64,000 bases of DNA, taken from assembly GCF_001659605.2 (NCBI RefSeq), contig NC_035162.2:23734661-23798660 (forward strand), read 5' to 3'. This document shows, piece by piece, positions 11,069-22,200 of this stretch. A program made the translations under genes and the position numbers. The DNA comes from Manihot esculenta (Eukaryota > Streptophyta > Magnoliopsida > Malpighiales > Euphorbiaceae). Position 1 is the first letter of the stretch, and every line of letters begins with the position of its first letter. The notes under the pieces were generated by a model that was not told where the DNA came from, did not search any database, and saw only the letters and a program-made list of their open reading frames with translations.

Positions 11069-12074
11069 GCTGTGTGCCAGGGGCGTAGAATGGCAGCCCT
11101 GGTCCTTCCTTACACAACATAACATCTAGAGGGCTAATGGGTCGTCCTGTTGTCCATCCACATCAACAACCAATTATGCAATGCAACATATTCGTGAAAT
11201 CTAATGCATCCAACCTATTTCATATACATGATGCATGAACATGCTTAAACATTTGATTTCTTGAAATAAAAGATTAGTTTAGTTCTACTCACCTCTGGCT
11301 AACACTGGAATAGCTAACTCACTATTGGCCTTCTCGGTTCCTCGGGTCCGATCCTACACAGGTGGACTCAAATGAGGGGCCAAACAAACTCTAACATGAC
11401 ACTAAACATCTCCCCAAAAACCTCCTATAACATCATAAAACATGCATGCAAAACAAGCAAAGGGAAGCTGGGCAGAGGACTTTCAGCGGCAGGTTCGGCG
11501 GCCAAAGGTCCCTACAGATCCGAAAGTCAGGCACTTTCAGGGGCAAGGTTCGGCGGCCGAAAGCCTTCACAAATCCGAAAGTCAGGCACTTTCGGAGGCA
11601 GGTTCGGCGGCCGAAACTCCCCTCTAGAGCCGAAAGTCCAAACTTTCGAGGGCAAGTTTAGGCGGCCTAAAGCTGTCTCGACAGGCAGGTTCGGCGGCCG
11701 AACATGGCTTCGGCAGCCGAACCTGGATTCTCTAGAATGGCAGAACCCGATTTGCCTCTCTCATCTAGCCTCCCAAAACCCTTCAAACTCATACTCAACA
11801 CTCAAAAGCATGCATAAACACATCATCAAGCATATAGAGGCATAAAACTAGCCTATACCTCAACAAACATCACATTTCTCATTAAACTAACATAACCCTA
11901 ACATTTTACATCTACTCTAAGCATGCATTAAACACCCTTGAAACCCCTCAAAACTTACTTAAAACATAAAAGAAGGTGATGATCTACGCTTACCTCTTGA
12001 AGATCGAGAGGAGAGGTGATCCAAACTTGGAGATTGGGAGAAATCGAGCTCCGGGGATCTCCAAGCTTCAAAAC

Positions 12075-12185
12075 TGTTAGTGTATATGCCCTAGACCGGA
12101 GTCTAGCCGGGTATTACAGAAATCAACAGAGATTTTATTTTTCCGCTGCGCAACTAGGTTGCAATAATCTCAGGATTTCCCAGCA
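12075..12185 (+). repeat. Remnant 5' LTR of the copia element, chimeric
   Basis: The first 19-20 bases (TGTTAGTGTATATGCCCTA) and the last ~85 bases (from GAAATCAA to CCCAGCA) match the 3' LTR. The ~1.5 kb between is replaced by 24 bases ending CTAGCCGGGTATTACA, which equal the inverted terminus of the surrounding chromovirus LTR (14853-14876). Confidence 0.8.
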
Positions 12186-12188
12186 TCA

Positions 12189-12805
12189 TATGCCTTGAGC
12201 ACAACAAGCAGATATCAGGCAGATTTCGGTGAAAGTCACTGGACAGCTATTAAGAATATCCTAAAGTACCTTAGAAGGACTAAGGATGCATTCCTAGTTT
12301 ATGGAGGATTGGAAGATGAGCTAGTTGTAAGTGGTTACACAGATGCTAGTTTCCAAACCGACATAGATGACTTCAGATCACAGTCAGGATTCGTATTCAA
12401 TTTAAATGGTGGAGTTGTTAGTTGGAAGAGTTCCAAGCAGAGCACTATAGCAGATTCTACAATAGAAGTGAGTATATAGCAGCATCAGATGCAGCTAAAA
12501 AGGCAGTCTGGTTGAAGGAATTCATCTCAGAGTTGGGAATGGTTCCCAGCATTGCAAATCCTATGGACCTTTATTATGGTAATAACGGTGCCATAGCATA
12601 GGCAAAGGAGCCCAGATCTCACCAGAGATTTAAACATATACTCAGGCGATATCACCTTATTCGAGAGATCATTGATAGAGGAGATATCAAAATATGCAAA
12701 GCAGACACAAATGACAACATTGCAAATCCACTGACCAAGCCTCTTTCACAGGTCAAGCATGATCAGTACACTAGGTCTATGGGTATTAGATACTTATATG
12801 ATTAG
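12189..12805 (+). pseudogene. Copia pol fragment: RNase H domain and C-terminus
   Basis: The frame from 12195 carries the copia RNase H region: TSRYQADFGESHW, ILKYLRRTKD, SGYTDASFQTD, RSQSGFVF, VVSWKSSKQSTIADST. A 1-base slip near 12465 moves the continuation to another frame (AASDAAKKAVWLKEF, then ANPLTKPLSQ and MGIRYLYD ending near 12804). One further stop occurs in the continuation. Everything upstream of RNase H has been lost, so this is a dead fragment. Confidence 0.85.
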
Positions 12806-13716
12806 GCCTAGTACAAGTGGGAGATTGTTAGTGTATATGCCCTAGGCCATTATCTTGGACCTTTTTGTATGTCATTTTGGTTATTAATAAAAGAGGTTTT
12901 TATCATTATTATTTGTTTGCATGTTACATAATAATGATTATCATCCCTGGTTACTTATTATTATGTTGATAATAATAAAATATAACTGGTATGATTATTG
13001 ATTGATAATCATGAGATGATTATGTATATGTTGATATAATTCAATAATCATAAATACTTGTTAGAGAAAAAAGTATTGGATGGACCCGCATTGAGATCAC
13101 TACATGGGTCATTGTCATAAGTGAATCTCAAAGTAGTTATGTCTTAATCCTTTGACTTGAGATTGTCATAGTTTACAACATAAGGACTATTATGTTTTGA
13201 CATAACCAAACGTTGTCTTTAATCGGACAATCATAAAGGTTATGATTGAGCATAATAGAAATTATGTAGAGGATAATGAACAATCAAGATAGGATTTGTC
13301 CCTCTCTATGAGAGAGATATCTTCTGGGCCCCTTGATAAGTGAAACTGAAAAATGCATGGCCGTGCTCAAATGAATTGATAGTGTGATCAATATCATTTG
13401 AATTTATCAGTCTACTTAGTGATCGAGAAATCATAAGTTTGAACATTATAAGTTTGACATTGACCATGACTTATGTTCAAACTAGATATCGTGTGACAAA
13501 GGGATTAATTTATGTTCTATTTATTAGGCTTTATTGAACTATTGATCCTCATATTAGTTAGGTAGTCATAATGTCTTGCTAGAAGCCACTTATGACTTAT
13601 GGGCCTTGTGGGACTGGGCCTATTGCCAATTAATGTGAGTCTATTGGGTTACACACAAAAAGAACGTTGTTGATGTGCTATGTTATATTAATGGGTTAAA
13701 AGCCCAAACCCATTAA

Positions 13717-13865
13717 TATAATTAATAATAATAAAGTGTTATTATTATTAATCATTAATATAATTAATAATAATAAAGTGTTATTATTATTAATATTTAA
13801 TAATAATAAAGTGTTATTATTATTAATATTTAATAATAATAAATTGTTATTATTATTAATCATTT
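13717..13865 (+). repeat. Palindromic AT tandem repeats in the copia LTR
   Basis: About four units of 33-42 bp have self-complementary arms, AATAATAATAAA and TTATTATTATTAAT, around a GTG or TTG centre. Each unit can fold alone and pair with its neighbours. Confidence 0.85.
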
Positions 13866-13984
13866 ATTATTATGAGATAATAATATTTAAAATATCTGCA
13901 ATCTATCTGTAACTGTTACAGATAAAGGACTCTATCACATAAGGTATTTGAGTATCTGCGAGATTGTGATAGTTGGTTATGAAC

Positions 13985-14088
13985 ACAACTCCTTTTAGGA
14001 AAAGGAGTTGTCGGAAAAACACAACTCCTTTTTGGAAAAGGATTTGTAGGAAAACACAACTCCTTTTAGGAAAAGGATTTGTGGAAAA
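13985..14088 (+). repeat. Three ~34-bp hairpin repeats in the copia LTR
   Basis: The units carry ACAACTCCTTTT, a 3-base loop, then AAAAGGAGTTGT. The first unit is a perfect 12-bp inverted repeat; the other two have one mismatch in the right arm (GGATTTGT). They lie just upstream of the LTR TATA box. Confidence 0.85.
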
Positions 14089-14876
14089 ACAAAAGACTGA
14101 AACATATAAATACCCCTTCTATGAATTGTAGAAGGTACACGATTTTGAGAAAACCCAGTCTAAAAGATTGCAAATTGTGGCGCACATAATCTATCCATCT
14201 TTGAGAGAGCTAGCACTCTAGAAGGATAGAAGACGTTCGTGTGGATACCATAAAGGGTGTTCGTTTGAAAAGGCAGCACCATCAGTCCGGTATTGTATCT
14301 TCTTGATGAGATTAACAGGTTAGTCTCATATTCATCTTTTGAATTAAACGAAGCACTCGGATTCTGGGAAAGGAAATCAAGAGAGATTTTATTTTTCCGC
14401 TGCGCAATTGGGTTGCAATAATCTCGGGATTTCCCAACAAAAACTTTGATCTTAGCTTAAAATCTTCAAAAACAAGATAGAAACTCATAAAAAATCATGA
14501 GACTTGAAGGAAAAGCACAAGATCGACAAGGGGTGGCGGAGACTCACCTTGCCCGGAAATGGAGAGAGAAAACTCGCCCATTTTCGGACAGGGGGCCCTT
14601 TATAGGTGGCTGGCCAGACCACCTTCGGGGGCCAAAAGTGCCTTCACATCCGCCCCATGTTCGGCAGCCGAACCTGGGTTTTTCCCTCAAGCTCTTTTCT
14701 TTTCCCCTTTTTTATTTTTAAAACTTTAACTAAAAAACTTAGTATTAAAACCATAAAAAGCATTTTGTAAAAACATATTTTATCCTTCTAGAGGTCTCGG
14801 CATCGGAGATTCCGGATTCCAACGGAGATTTCGTCGGAAGGTTGGAATTCTGACGCCGGAGTCTAGCCGGGTATTA

Positions 14877-15179
14877 CAAGAAGTGTATGTTCGTGTCCAG
14901 TCTTTAGGACTGCCGGGAAGCTGGTACTTTGCTTTTAGATGTTTTGTTTTTCTTTTGTTTTCATTTTTCCTTGTATTCATTTCTGATAGTGTGGTTATTT
15001 TTGTTTTTCACAGCTTCCGACCTCCCGATGGATCAAATTAAGTTGCCCAATAATTTCACCATCTCTAGGGAGAACATGAAGGGCAACTTGGAGTCCTTCC
15101 GAGCTGGCCGGTCTGTGGTCGACATGTCTCGGGAGGTTTTCCATGCCATTTCCCCACTTATTACCGCGCGAACCATCTC
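14877..15179 (+). pseudogene. Antisense ORF of element T, part 2 (with probable intron)
   Basis: After the inverted LTR, T resumes. A short exon end near 14921 (AAGCTG/GTACTT) and a pyrimidine-rich 3' splice site (TTTTTGTTTTTCACAG, ending about 15013) suggest an intron of about 92 bp. The following exon reads SDLPMDQIKLPNNF, then ENMKGNLESF and SREVFHAISP. It is interrupted at 15180 by a solo LTR and resumes at 16583 in the same sense. The intron call rests on splice-site consensus and on the coding/non-coding change. Confidence 0.55.
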
Positions 15180-16582
15180 TAATCAAGCAAAATTTAGCCA
15201 CATTTTTATTGTCTTTATTATTGTTTAATTACACATTTTTCCAGCTTAATTTATGTTTTTATCATGTTTTTGCAGAAAAGAAAGAAAATGGAAAATTGGA
15301 GAAAAAATACAGAAAAAGATGGAAAAGTGATTGGGTCGAAGTGATTTGGCCAAATCACTCACAGGAAGCTAAAGGCAGAAACCTATAAGTAATTCACAGA
15401 AATGATTTGGGCAAGTGATTTGCCCAAATCACTAGCCCAAATCACACTGATGCAGACAAGGATAGCAGCGCGGGAAAGAAGAGCAAGATTTCAAAATTCA
15501 AAAGTGATAAAGTCCAATCCTACTTCAAACACTACAAGATCAGTTCCAAAAGCCACAAGAAGGTCTTTCACCAAAGGAATTCCATTCATAACAAAATTCA
15601 AAGACAAAAAAGGAATTAAAAGCTATAAGAGACCAAGTCAAAATTTGATTTCCAAACCCTAATTGGATTAGGACTCTCCATCTATAAAAGGGACAGCATC
15701 AAAACCAGCAAGGGATCACCTCGCCACCTTCAGAATCACTGTAGAATTTCGGCAGCCTCTCTCCTTTTTCCTTTCTTCTTTCTTTTGTGTATTTTTGCCC
15801 ATCATGAGTGGCTAAACACCTTCCTTTTCTAGTTAAGTTGGAAAATTTCAGATTTGTGATGAATTGGGAGATTTAAAACTCCATTATTAAACTCTTATTT
15901 ATTTTCAATATTTATGCAACTTGATCTTTCTATTATTATTACTTTGCTTTTAGAATCAATTAAGGCCTATTGCTTTTAATTGCTTGAGTAATATATTGTT
16001 TGAATGATTTAGGTCCTTAATTGCTTAGGTTGTTTAAACTCAAGTATAATCAGTTGCATAATCTATATTTGGCCACGCGGTTGGCAAGATTAGAATTAGG
16101 TTTCTCTAAGTCTTAAGGCAGTTAACAGTTGAAAAGTAAAAAACTCCAAGGACGTTCCTTGGCAACTCGTTAACTAGTGTTTGAATAGTGAACGTTTCCT
16201 AATCAAACTAGAACTAAGGAGGAATTTGGATTGTGAGAAGCGTCTTCCACATCCTAAACTAATTTATTGAAATAAATAGGAGTATTAAAGAATCAATGAT
16301 AAATTCTAAACAACTGAAATAGATCCATACTTCAACTAGAATTCTTCTCCCATTGAAATTCTCATCTTTTTAAATTGTTGCTTTCTCTTGCTATTTAGTA
16401 TTAATTCATTATCATCAAATCAAACCCCCCCTCTTTATTTATTTGTTATTTACTTGTCCAAGTCATTATTAGTAAAGTCCGTAATTTCAAATCCCTGTGG
16501 TTCGACCCTATTGACACTATCTACAAGTTATGTGTTGATTGATTAATAGGTTTATTTTTTACGGCTTCGACAACCGCTATCA
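15180..16582 (+). mobile_element. Solo LTR, Athila-like (1403 bp)
   Basis: It is bounded by TAATCAAGC (probably a decayed TG start) and CGCTATCA. The flanks ATCTC and GTCTC look like a 5-bp TSD with one change. It has a TATA box (TATAAAAG, 15683-15690) and the segment CCCTGTGGTTCGACCCTATT near the end, which I associate with Athila-type LTR 3' ends. An inverted pair around GATTTGGCCAAATCAC (15341-15360) and a related one near 15411-15445 can form hairpins. There is no internal region on either side, consistent with LTR-LTR recombination. No gene lies in it. Confidence 0.7.
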
Positions 16583-16742
16583 GTCTCCCCTGCCCCAGCT
16601 TCTTCTCGCGCCTTGGTGCCGGTCTCCAAGGACTCCCGCACTGGTGCTCCTAAGGCATATAGTCGCGGCAGGACTCCTAGTACCTCCAAATCTTCTGTTG
16701 CCCCAAGCCTAAGTTGGCCTCCCTTCCAGCTTCCTAGGAGCC
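16583..16742 (+). pseudogene. Antisense ORF of element T, part 3
   Basis: A Ser/Pro-rich, low-complexity coding-like stretch (SPAPASSRALVPVSKDSRTG, then APKAYSRGRTPSTSKSS) lies between the solo LTR and element B. Its frame joins to part 4 after the B insertion when one GAGCC copy is discounted. Such linkers separate the N-terminal domain from the coiled coil in Tat accessory proteins, as far as I know. Confidence 0.5.
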
Positions 16743-18996
16743 TGTAATATCCGGCTAGACTCCGGTATCGGAATTCCTACCGTCCGGTGGAATCAGGATG
16801 TCGAAAACCTCTAGAAGGGTAAAATCATGATTTTATAAAATGTTTTAATGTATCTTATGGTTTTAAGCAAAAAGGAAATTGAGTTTTAAAAGAAAAAGAC
16901 CAAGGAGACATTTCCAGGTTCGGCCGCCGAACCTCAAGTTCGGCCGATGAACGTGGGATGGTTTAGGGGGGCAAGTTAGGCTTTCGACAGTTTCAAAGGT
17001 TCGGCCGCCGAACTTGCATGAGTATTGGGGGCACTTTAGGCTGCCGAAAGGTGGTCTGCCAGCCCCTATATAAGAGCTCCATGGCCGAAACGGGTGGGTT
17101 TTCTCCCCATTTTCAGCCACGGTGAGTTCTTGCTCTCCCATAGTTCATTTTAGAAGTTTTTCCTTCGATCTTTCATGTTTTAACAAGCTTTATGTTGATT
17201 TGAAGATATTTGAACAAAAGAGCGAGTTTTGGAAGCTTGGAGACCAAAGAGTTGAGATCTCTCCCATCTCCAAGTTGGATCGTCTCTCCTCTCGTTCTTC
17301 AAGAGGTAAGAGTAGATCCATAGTTCCTTTAATGTTTTAAGTAAGTTTTATGAAGTTTCTTGGGGTAGAAATGCATGTGTAGGTTTTTGTGGAGTTTATG
17401 GGTTTACTGTGCGTTTATGAACAATGTATGTTGGATATGCATGTTTGATGTGTTGTAGATGGAGTTTAGGATAGTTTGAAGCCCTTAGGAGCTTGTATGC
17501 TTGAGTATGCATGTTGTAGAATAGGGAAATGCATGATTGAATGAATTGGGAGGCATTTGTGCATGTTGAGCTGAGTTTCTGCCCTTTTGGGAAGAACTCA
17601 GGCTCGGCAGCCGAAGGCTCTTTCGGCCGCCGAACCTGCCTTTGGTAGCATGTATCGGCTGCCGAACCCTGCCCCCGAAAGTGGACTTTCGGCTCTGGAA
17701 GGGAGTTTCGGCCGCCGAAGGTGCCGCCGAACATGCATGAGTTTTGTCTCTGGAGGGAACCTTCGGCCGCCGAAAGTGCCGCCGAAGGTGCATGACTTTC
17801 GGCTCTAGAGGGCCTTTCGGCCGCCGAACCTGCCGCCGAAAGTGCCCTGTTCAGCCCTCCTTTGCATGATTTATGTGATTGTTTCAAGGTGTTTTAAGGG
17901 GTTTTTGGGGAGTATTTTAGAGTCATGTTTATGTATGTTAGGTCCCTCATTTGAGTCCACCTGTGTAGGTTCGAACCCGAGGAACCGAGGACCCCAGCAG
18001 TGAGTTCAGCTGCTTCTGAGTCTGTTAGAGCTTCAGCCAGAGGTGAGTGGAATATCTTATTTCGTTTCAAAGTAAATAAATAAATTCTGAGCATGATACA
18101 CGCATCATGAATGCCATGAATATGTTGCATTGTATAATATGTTGTTGATGTGGGTGAATGTTGGATGATCCTTTAGCCGTACTACGTTATGATATGATGT
18201 GATACGGTATGGAAGACCAGTGAGGCCCATTCTACGCCCCTGGCACTATGTAAGAGAAAGACCAGTGAGGCCCATTCTACGCCCCTGGCATATTGGAATG
18301 TTATGTTATGAATGTAATGTAAGAGAAAGACCAGTGAGGCCCAGTCTACGCCCCTGGCACTATTGGAATGAGTAGTGGGCTATTGGTGACAAGTTCATCC
18401 TTGATGTGAATTGTTTGTGATATGTTGCATTTCATGAAAGCATGAAATTTAAATTGAATATTTAATTATTCTGCTCACTGGGCTTTATAGCTCACCCCTC
18501 TCCCTTAACCGCCAGGTTTGCAGGTACAGGGTAGACTAGGAGGTCAGCAGGAGTAGAGTTTTGTTTTATGTAATAGCTAGCTGTGGACATGAATATGTTG
18601 TAATGTAAAAGTAAAGTATTGAAATGTTATGTAATGATGCTTATGGAAGTTTAGAGTTGTGCTTGACCATAGTATGTGTTAATCCCTTTTTAGTACATGA
18701 TCTCAAATGTTTAATGATGATTATTGAAAACCAAATTTAATGTATGTATGTTACCCTATTGGAGCATTGTTGAGGACTCCAGTGTGGGTTGATGATTATG
18801 ATTATGTATAGTGCATGCACAGGTTGAGTTTGGTGAATGAATGGAAAGAAAAGTTCAAAATTTTTATGTATGTTGTTGATCATGTATGGGATTAAACAGG
18901 TTCACAGGATGAATGTTTGGCTTGCTATGGGTCCAGGCGGCCTTAAGCCGATCTGGATCCTAGCGCCGGTAGCGGTCCGATTTTAGGGTCGTTACA
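16743..18996 (+). repeat. 5' LTR of element B
   Basis: TGTAATATCC to GTTACA, 2254 bp. It has TATATAAG at 17067-17074, palindrome clusters on both sides of it, and three tandem CCAG...CTGG units at 18211-18360. No gene. Confidence 0.95.
18211..18360 (+). repeat. Three tandem hairpin units in the element B 5' LTR
   Basis: Units GACCAGTGAGGCCC ... CTACGCCCCTGGCAC, separated by AT-rich spacers containing TGTAAGAGAAA. The same array is at 25876-26025 in the 3' LTR. It is a diverged equivalent of the seven-unit array in element A. Confidence 0.85.
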
Positions 18997-18999
18997 GAT

Positions 19000-19011
19000 T
19001 GGTATTAGAGC
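19000..19011 (+). promoter_or_regulatory. Primer-binding site of element B
   Basis: TGGTATTAGAGC lies three bases after the 5' LTR. It differs by one base from TGGTATCAGAGC, the usual plant PBS complementary to the 3' end of initiator tRNA-Met. Confidence 0.85.
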
Positions 19012-19263
19012 CCTAGGTTCATATAGTCGGACCTAAAGTGTCGGGCTCATAGATGTTCTAGAAGGTCAAGCACAATAGGAAGATCATGTCCACTAGGATA
19101 GGATAAAGAGTCCTGTCTTGAATGAGAATTTGAAATGCCATGATTTTATGCATGTAATGATATGCTTTGATATGTGATGTATGTGATGCGGGTTCATGTG
19201 TTTGCACATGAACCATTTGATGCTAATGTTCTATGTGATGTATGCTGTTTTTCAGAAAACAGG

Positions 19264-22200
19264 ATGAGAGGAACTCGTCGATCTGCACGATTGACTGGAG
19301 TACCACCCCAGGACGAGGGCACTGATGCCCGTCCTCCTGCGTTGCCTAGGGCAATTTCAAGTAGGTCCAGCAGAGAAAGAGCAGTAAGAGACCCTAGAAG
19401 GTCTTTGGATCTGGGTAGAAGCAGATCAGTGAGGGGAACAGTGCAAGGGGATATGTCAGAGGATGTGGGGGATCAGATGGATGTGGATTAGAGGAGGGAT
19501 GGCAGTCTCGGAGTAAGTATGTCGGAAGAGGGAATGGGAGAGTCCCAAGGAGGCACTCAGGCCTCGGGATTTGTTCAGCCACCTTACTACCCACCCTTTT
19601 CACATAATCCCGGGTATTTGATGGGAGGTACATCGGATTACCCTAGTTTTAACCCTTATCACTCTCAGATGCCATACCCACCTTTCTACCCACCGTACCC
19701 ACAGTACCCTATGTATCCACCCCCACCCTACCATCCAAGTACAGCAAACCCTACCCCAGGGGATGCTGCACCTCCTTCACCACCAACAATGCCTACTGTC
19801 CCAGAAACCCAAATGCCTAAACCTAGCTCATCTGGGGGGAGCAAGGTCAAGATGACCGATTACATGAAGCTGGGTGCTCCCCAGTTTGAAACCGGTGATG
19901 ACCCGTTTGTGTACCTTGAGAGGGTCAAGACAATTACAGATGGATAGGAGCTGATGACAGTAGAGCCATTCAGATGGCTGGGTTCACACTAAAATGCAAG
20001 AAGGCCCGAGAGTGGTTTAAGAACTATGTGAACCCAAGGTTGGACAGCCTATCATGGGAGGAGTTTGCAAATGAGTTTGCAGGATGGGCTTTCCCTGACA
20101 GTTCAAGAGAATTGAAGATGATCGAGTTGGAGCATCTAAGGCAGACGGATGAGATGAGTGTGGATGAGTTCACAGACAGGTTTTTGGAGCTGTTGCCATT
20201 TGCCGGGCAAAATCTGGATACAGATCAGAAAAAGTCAAGGAGGTATATCATGAAGCTCCATTCCAGGTCTTCCTCCTTGATTCAGTCAGCAGAGAGGGAG
20301 AGTTTCCATGCCATAGTGGATATGGCTCGGAGGATGGAGGCTAGTGCTATCATCGAAGGGAAAGTCAAGCAGTCAATAGCACAGCCTTCTGGTTCCAAGA
20401 CCCCAGGTGGGGGAAGGTTAGATCCTTCTTCTCTGAGTTCCGCTAGTAAGAGGAGGAGCAGTACCACCAAGAAGCCATAGAAGAACAAGTTCTGGAACAA
20501 GATTAAGTCAGGTCTGGGATTAGGAAGTGGCTCGAGCTCAGGTGCAGATAATGCAGTATGCAAGAAATGTGGGAAGCCGCACAAAGGAGTATGTCTGGTT
20601 GGGACGACAGCCTGCTTCAGATGTGGGCAGGAGGGACACATGGCACGGGAGTGTCCTAGGGCAGCTTTTGTGGCACAGTCTCAGCAGACAGCTTCAGGTA
20701 GTGTGGTTCAGCCAGTAGCTCCAGCCGCGACTCAGGCTAGTGGCAGAGGCAGGGGGAGAGGGGCAGCCTCTTCTTCAGCGGGCTTCAGGGGTGAAGGTCC
20801 ATCAGCTCCAGCATGGATCTTCACCATGACTCAGTAAGAGGCGAACACATCCAACACCGTGGTGTCAGGTAATCTCATCATTGGTTGTTCAGATATGTAT
20901 GCATTAATGGACCCTGGTGCATCTCATTCTTTCATTGCTCCGAGGGCCGTCGAGAGGTTGGGATTGATGGTCTCTGGGTTAGAGTGTCCCCTATGGGTCA
21001 GTGGACCCAAGTGTGACCCGTCAGTGGCAGAGTCAGTCTGCCAGTGTAGTCCAGTTTTTGTGGAGGGAAGATGCCTGTCCACCGACCTTGTGGTTCTAGA
21101 TTTGAAAGATTTTGACGTCATTCTAGAGATGGATTGGCTATCTACCCATGGTGCTACCTTGGATTGCAGAGACAAGGTAGTCAGGTTCAGATGTCAGGAT
21201 GGGTCAGAGGTTGTCTTCAGAGGAGACAGGAGGGGTACACCTAGAGGTTTGATATCAGCCCTACAGGCTCGTAGGCTGCTCAGGAGAGGTTGTCAGGGTT
21301 TTCTAGCTCATGTGAGAGAGCTGGATAGTCATGTCAGAGAGCCCGCCTCAGTGCCAGTGGTCAGAGAGTTCTTAGATGTTTTCCCAGACGAACTGCCAGG
21401 TTTACCACCTGCTAGGGAGATAGAGTTTGAAATTGAATTGATGCCTGGAACTAGACCGATCTCTATCCCTCCCTATAAGATGGCACCATCAGAATTGAAA
21501 GAGTTGAAAGAGCAGTTGCAAGAGCTGGTAGATAGGGGTTTCATCCGATCGAGTACCTCACCTTGGGGTGCTCCAGTGCTATTTGTGAAAAAGAAGGATG
21601 GATCCCTTAGACTTTGTATCGACTACAGGCAGTTGAACAAGGTCACTACCAAGAATAAGTACCCGTTGCCAAGGATCGACGATCTATTTGACCAGCTAGC
21701 AGGAGCAGGTTGTTTCTCCAAGATAGATCTGAGATCAGGGTACCATCAGCTGAGGATAAGGGAAGAGGATGTACCGAAGACAGCATTCAGGACCAGATAT
21801 GGGCATTATGAGTTCCTTGTGATGCCGTTCGGGTTAACCAATGCCCCTGCAGCATTCATGGATCTCATGAACAGAGTGTTTAGCCAGTACCTGGATCACT
21901 TTGTTATTGTCTTCATAGATGATATCTTAGTGTATTCCACGAATGCAGAGGAGCATGCCCATCATCTGAGGTTAGTTCTGCAGACCTTGAGGGAACATGG
22001 CTTGTACGCCAAGTTCTCCAAGTGTGAGTTCTGGCTGAGGAACATCTCTTTCTTAGGGCATGTGGTGTCAGAAAATGGAATTGAGGTGGACCCAAGAAAG
22101 TGGAAGCTGTAGCTAACTGGCCTAGACCCACCACGGTGACAGAGATCAAGAGTTTCTAGGATTTGGCAGGTTACTACAGGAGGTTCGTTCAGGACTTCTC

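Larger units (their letters stand above)
12075..14439 (+). mobile_element. Deleted Ty1/copia element in the inverted LTR
   Basis: It is flanked by the 5-bp TSD AAAAC (12070-12074 and 14440-14444). The ends are TGTTAGTG and CCCAACA. It keeps a 111-bp remnant of the 5' LTR, a 640-bp internal piece coding the end of pol, a purine tract (AAGTGGGAGA) and a full 1614-bp 3' LTR. The 5' leader, gag, protease, integrase and RT are missing, so it is immobile by itself. Confidence 0.85.
12826..14439 (+). repeat. 3' LTR of the copia element (1614 bp)
   Basis: Starts TGTTAGTGTATATGCC after the purine tract and ends TTCCCAACA. It is AT-rich. It contains palindromic TAATAATAATAAAGTG units (13717-13865), three hairpin repeats (13985-14088) and a TATA box TATAAATA at 14105-14112. 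Confidence 0.87.
11069..14876 (-). mobile_element. Truncated inverted chromovirus LTR (Tekay-like family)
   Basis: The right edge GGTATTACA (14868-14876) is the reverse complement of the LTR start TGTAATACC. Inverted palindromes TTCGGCGGCCGAA and the inverted CACAGGTGGACTC block (near 11357) confirm LTR identity. The left part retains one inverted CCAGG-type repeat unit (near 11075) but lacks the LTR 3' terminus, so it is truncated at about 11069. No internal region follows, so it is a solo or half LTR. It is split at 12074/14440 by a copia element. The LTR text on both sides is continuous once the copia element and one TSD copy are ignored. Confidence 0.8.
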
